64,000 nucleotides of DNA from Bradyrhizobium jicamae. GTDB taxonomy: Bacteria; Pseudomonadota; Alphaproteobacteria; Rhizobiales; Xanthobacteraceae. Position numbers and translations under genes: made by a program. The DNA is taken from the NCBI RefSeq assembly GCF_018130695.1, contig NZ_JAFCJX010000008.1:242797-306796 (forward strand). The letters are read 5' to 3'. The notes under the pieces are model-generated. The model saw only the letters and a list, made by a program, of their open reading frames with translations, was not told the origin of the DNA and searched no databases. Positions within the stretch are counted from its first letter, which is position 1. Each line of letters begins with the position of its first letter. This document shows positions 62,592 to 64,000 of the stretch, one piece after another.

Positions 62592-63709
62592 CCACACGCG
62601 TGGATGCGATCGTCGTCGGCGGCGGCATCCACGGATGCTCGACCGCGCTGCATCTCTGCCTTGCCGGCATGAAGCCGGTGCTGATCGAAAAGGACTATGC
62701 CGGCCGCCACGCTTCCGGCGTCAATGCCGGCGGCGTGCGGCAGCTGATGCGGCACGTGCCGGAGATTCCGCTGTCGATCCGCTCGATGGGAATCTGGGAG
62801 CGGATCGGCGAGCTGCTCGACGATGACTGCAGTTTTGAGAGCCACGGCCAGGTGCTGGTCGCGGAGGACGAGGGCGAGCTCGCGACCTGCCGCGCGCGGG
62901 TCGCGGAGTTGAATGCGCTCGGCTTCACCCATGAAGAACTCATCGACGCCGCCGAGTTGCGGCGGCTGGTGCCGGCCGTCGCCGAGACCTGTCCCGGCGG
63001 CGTGGTGTCGCGGCGCGATGGCGCGGCCAATCCGGCGCAGGCCACGACGGCGTTCCGCCGCAAGGCCGAGCAGCTCGGCGCCACCGTGCGCGAGGGCATG
63101 GCTGCCACCAATGTCCGCCAGCACGACGGGCTCTGGCATGTCGACGTCGGCAGCGACAGCTACGCTGCGCCGGTGCTGGTCAACGCCGCCGGCGCCTGGG
63201 CGGGACGCATCGCGGCGGATCTCGGCGAGCCGGTGCCGGTCGAGACCGTCGCGCCGATGCTGATGATCACCTCGCGCGTGCCGCATTTCATCGATCCCGT
63301 CGTGATCCTGCGCGGCCGCAAATTGTCCTTCAAGCAGTTCGCCAACGGCACCGTGCTGATCGGCGGCGGCCATCTGGCGACACCCGATCAGGATCGCAAC
63401 GAGACGGTGCTGGACTGGAGGAGTCTTGCGGTCAGCGCGCGCACCGTGTTCGAGCTGTTTCCGGTAATGCGCAACGCCACCATCATGCGCGCCTGGGCCG
63501 GCATCGAGGCCAGGACCAGGGACGATCTGCCGGTGTTCGGACCGAGCGCGCGGCACAAGGGCCTCTATCACCAGTTCGGCTTCTCGCTGCACGGCTTTCA
63601 GCTCGGCCCCGGCGCGGGTGCTGTCATGGCGGAGTTGATCGTGAATGGCGGCACGCAGACGCGGGTTGGTGATCTCGGGATCGAGCGGTTCGGTTCATAC
63701 ACGGTTTGA
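62588..63709 (+). CDS. FAD-dependent oxidoreductase subunit (HcnC/OoxB-like, DAO family)
   Basis: 373 aa. VDAIVVGGGIHGCSTALHLCLAG binds FAD; HASGVNAGGVRQLMRH and the C-terminal RAWAGIEARTRDDLPVFGPS and GFSLHGFQLGPGAG are DAO-family positions. With the [2Fe-2S] and large subunits it makes a three-part dehydrogenase of the opine oxidase/hydroxyproline dehydrogenase/HcnABC class. HCN production needs glycine as substrate and is not implied here. It starts in the previous stop (ATGA). It is the last gene of the operon. Confidence 0.92.
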   Translation: MTTRVDAIVVGGGIHGCSTALHLCLAGMKPVLIEKDYAGRHASGVNAGGVRQLMRHVPEIPLSIRSMGIWERIGELLDDDCSFESHGQVLVAEDEGELATCRARVAELNALGFTHEELIDAAELRRLVPAVAETCPGGVVSRRDGAANPAQATTAFRRKAEQLGATVREGMAATNVRQHDGLWHVDVGSDSYAAPVLVNAAGAWAGRIAADLGEPVPVETVAPMLMITSRVPHFIDPVVILRGRKLSFKQFANGTVLIGGGHLATPDQDRNETVLDWRSLAVSARTVFELFPVMRNATIMRAWAGIEARTRDDLPVFGPSARHKGLYHQFGFSLHGFQLGPGAGAVMAELIVNGGTQTRVGDLGIERFGSYTV

Positions 63710-63725
63710 AGCTATACGCGGTGTC

Positions 63726-63845
63726 ATCACCCGCGCATGCGGGTGATCCAGTATTCCAGAGGCCGTAGTGATTGAGCCGATAGGCTGCGGCGTACTGGGT
63801 CGCCCGCTCCAGTGCGCAAGTGCGCACAAGGCGGGCGATGACAGT
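63726..63845. repeat. Dispersed palindromic intergenic repeat
   Basis: ATCACCCGC-GCAT-GCGGGTGAT (63726-63747) is a 9-bp stem; TCGCCCGC (63800-63807) and GCGGGCGA (63831-63838) form a second inverted pair around TGCGCAAGTGCGCA. Such units between genes are widespread in Bradyrhizobium-type genomes. It directly follows the operon end and may help transcript termination. From 63846 to 64000 there is more GC-rich sequence of repeat-like character and no gene I can support. Confidence 0.7.
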
Positions 63846-64000
63846 TGAATGTGAGGACACAGCTTCGCATTCTCGCGACATGTTTTGTCCGAGTCTTGCT
63901 CTTCGTTCCGCCCCGCTCCGTAGCGAGGGCGCAGGGAAGACCGGGTGCACGCCGCACCCGCGGTCTCATGCGCCATGTGCACAAAAGAAAGTGCGCGCAC

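Noticed and set aside
58218..62597. Minus-strand frame of 1459 codons
   Set aside because: Antisense to permease and dehydrogenase genes; the product is compositionally biased (Arg, His, Ala) with no domain. GC-rich third positions keep such frames open.
60883..63709. Hydrogen cyanide synthase (hcnABC)
   Set aside because: The three-part architecture fits, but the importer and LysR context point to an opine/hydroxyproline-type dehydrogenase; nothing in the sequence shows glycine specificity.
1..64000. CRISPR array, insertion sequence or prophage
   Set aside because: No regularly spaced repeats, transposase, integrase or phage gene was seen in any part of the window.

Overview
The window is GC-rich alphaproteobacterial chromosome, most like a Bradyrhizobium/Rhizobiales genome. 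That placement rests on gene content and style (FixJ-type regulators, ExoF-like export protein, high-GC codons, frequent GTG/TTG starts, and a palindromic intergenic repeat at the right edge of the kind common in Bradyrhizobium); no database search was possible. Most of it is devoted to making, exporting, trimming and regulating surface polysaccharide.

Layout. (1) 1-5.9 kb: a type I secretion module on the minus strand, with a HlyD-like adaptor (cut by the window edge), a HlyB-like ABC exporter with two tandem C39-like domains, and a large signal-peptide-less lyase-like protein that is its likely cargo. (2) 6.4-35.5 kb: EPS locus 1, in many short, divergently arranged units. It holds five GT4 glycosyltransferases, a WecG/TagA-type transferase, a fused WecB-WecC enzyme predicted to make UDP-ManNAcA, a NodB-type deacetylase, an AsnB-like amidotransferase, an acyltransferase, four methyltransferases, two further lyase-like extracytoplasmic proteins, a Wzy-like polymerase, a Wzx flippase, a Wzz-like co-polymerase, the initiating polyprenyl-phosphate sugar transferase, an ExoF/Wza-like export protein and GalE. 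(3) 35.6-41.3 kb: a regulatory block with two LuxR-type regulators (one with a degenerate receiver), a three-PAS histidine kinase with a FixJ-type partner, and a stand-alone receiver. (4) 41.6-54.8 kb: two small proteins, then EPS locus 2 with its own GT4, co-polymerase fused to a dead tyrosine-kinase domain, GH5 glycanase, flippase, polymerase-like membrane protein, beta-propeller protein, acetyltransferase and FAD enzyme; a tRNA-Asn lies inside. (5) 54.8-63.7 kb: a LysR regulator divergent from a polyamine/opine-type ABC importer and a four-gene FAD/[2Fe-2S] amine dehydrogenase set. (6) 63.7-64 kb: a palindromic intergenic repeat.

How it fits together. Repeat units would be begun on undecaprenyl phosphate by the 30.4 kb transferase, extended by the GT4 and WecG-like enzymes (probably with ManNAcA), decorated by acyl, methyl and deacetylase enzymes, flipped and polymerised, and exported through the ExoF-like protein. 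The lyases and the GH5 enzyme would shorten or release the polymer, one exported by type I secretion, one anchored and one by Tat.

Most notable observations: a short sequence element (core roughly ATTGGGTAGCC) recurs upstream of many locus 1 transcription units, always pointing at the downstream gene, with two 21-nt copies 17 kb apart differing at one base; the WecB-WecC fusion; the duplicated C39-like domain; the pseudo-kinase co-polymerase; the pseudo-receiver regulator; a decayed duplicate of part of the co-polymerase gene between two EPS genes; and 22-bp-spaced direct repeats before a LuxR-type regulator.
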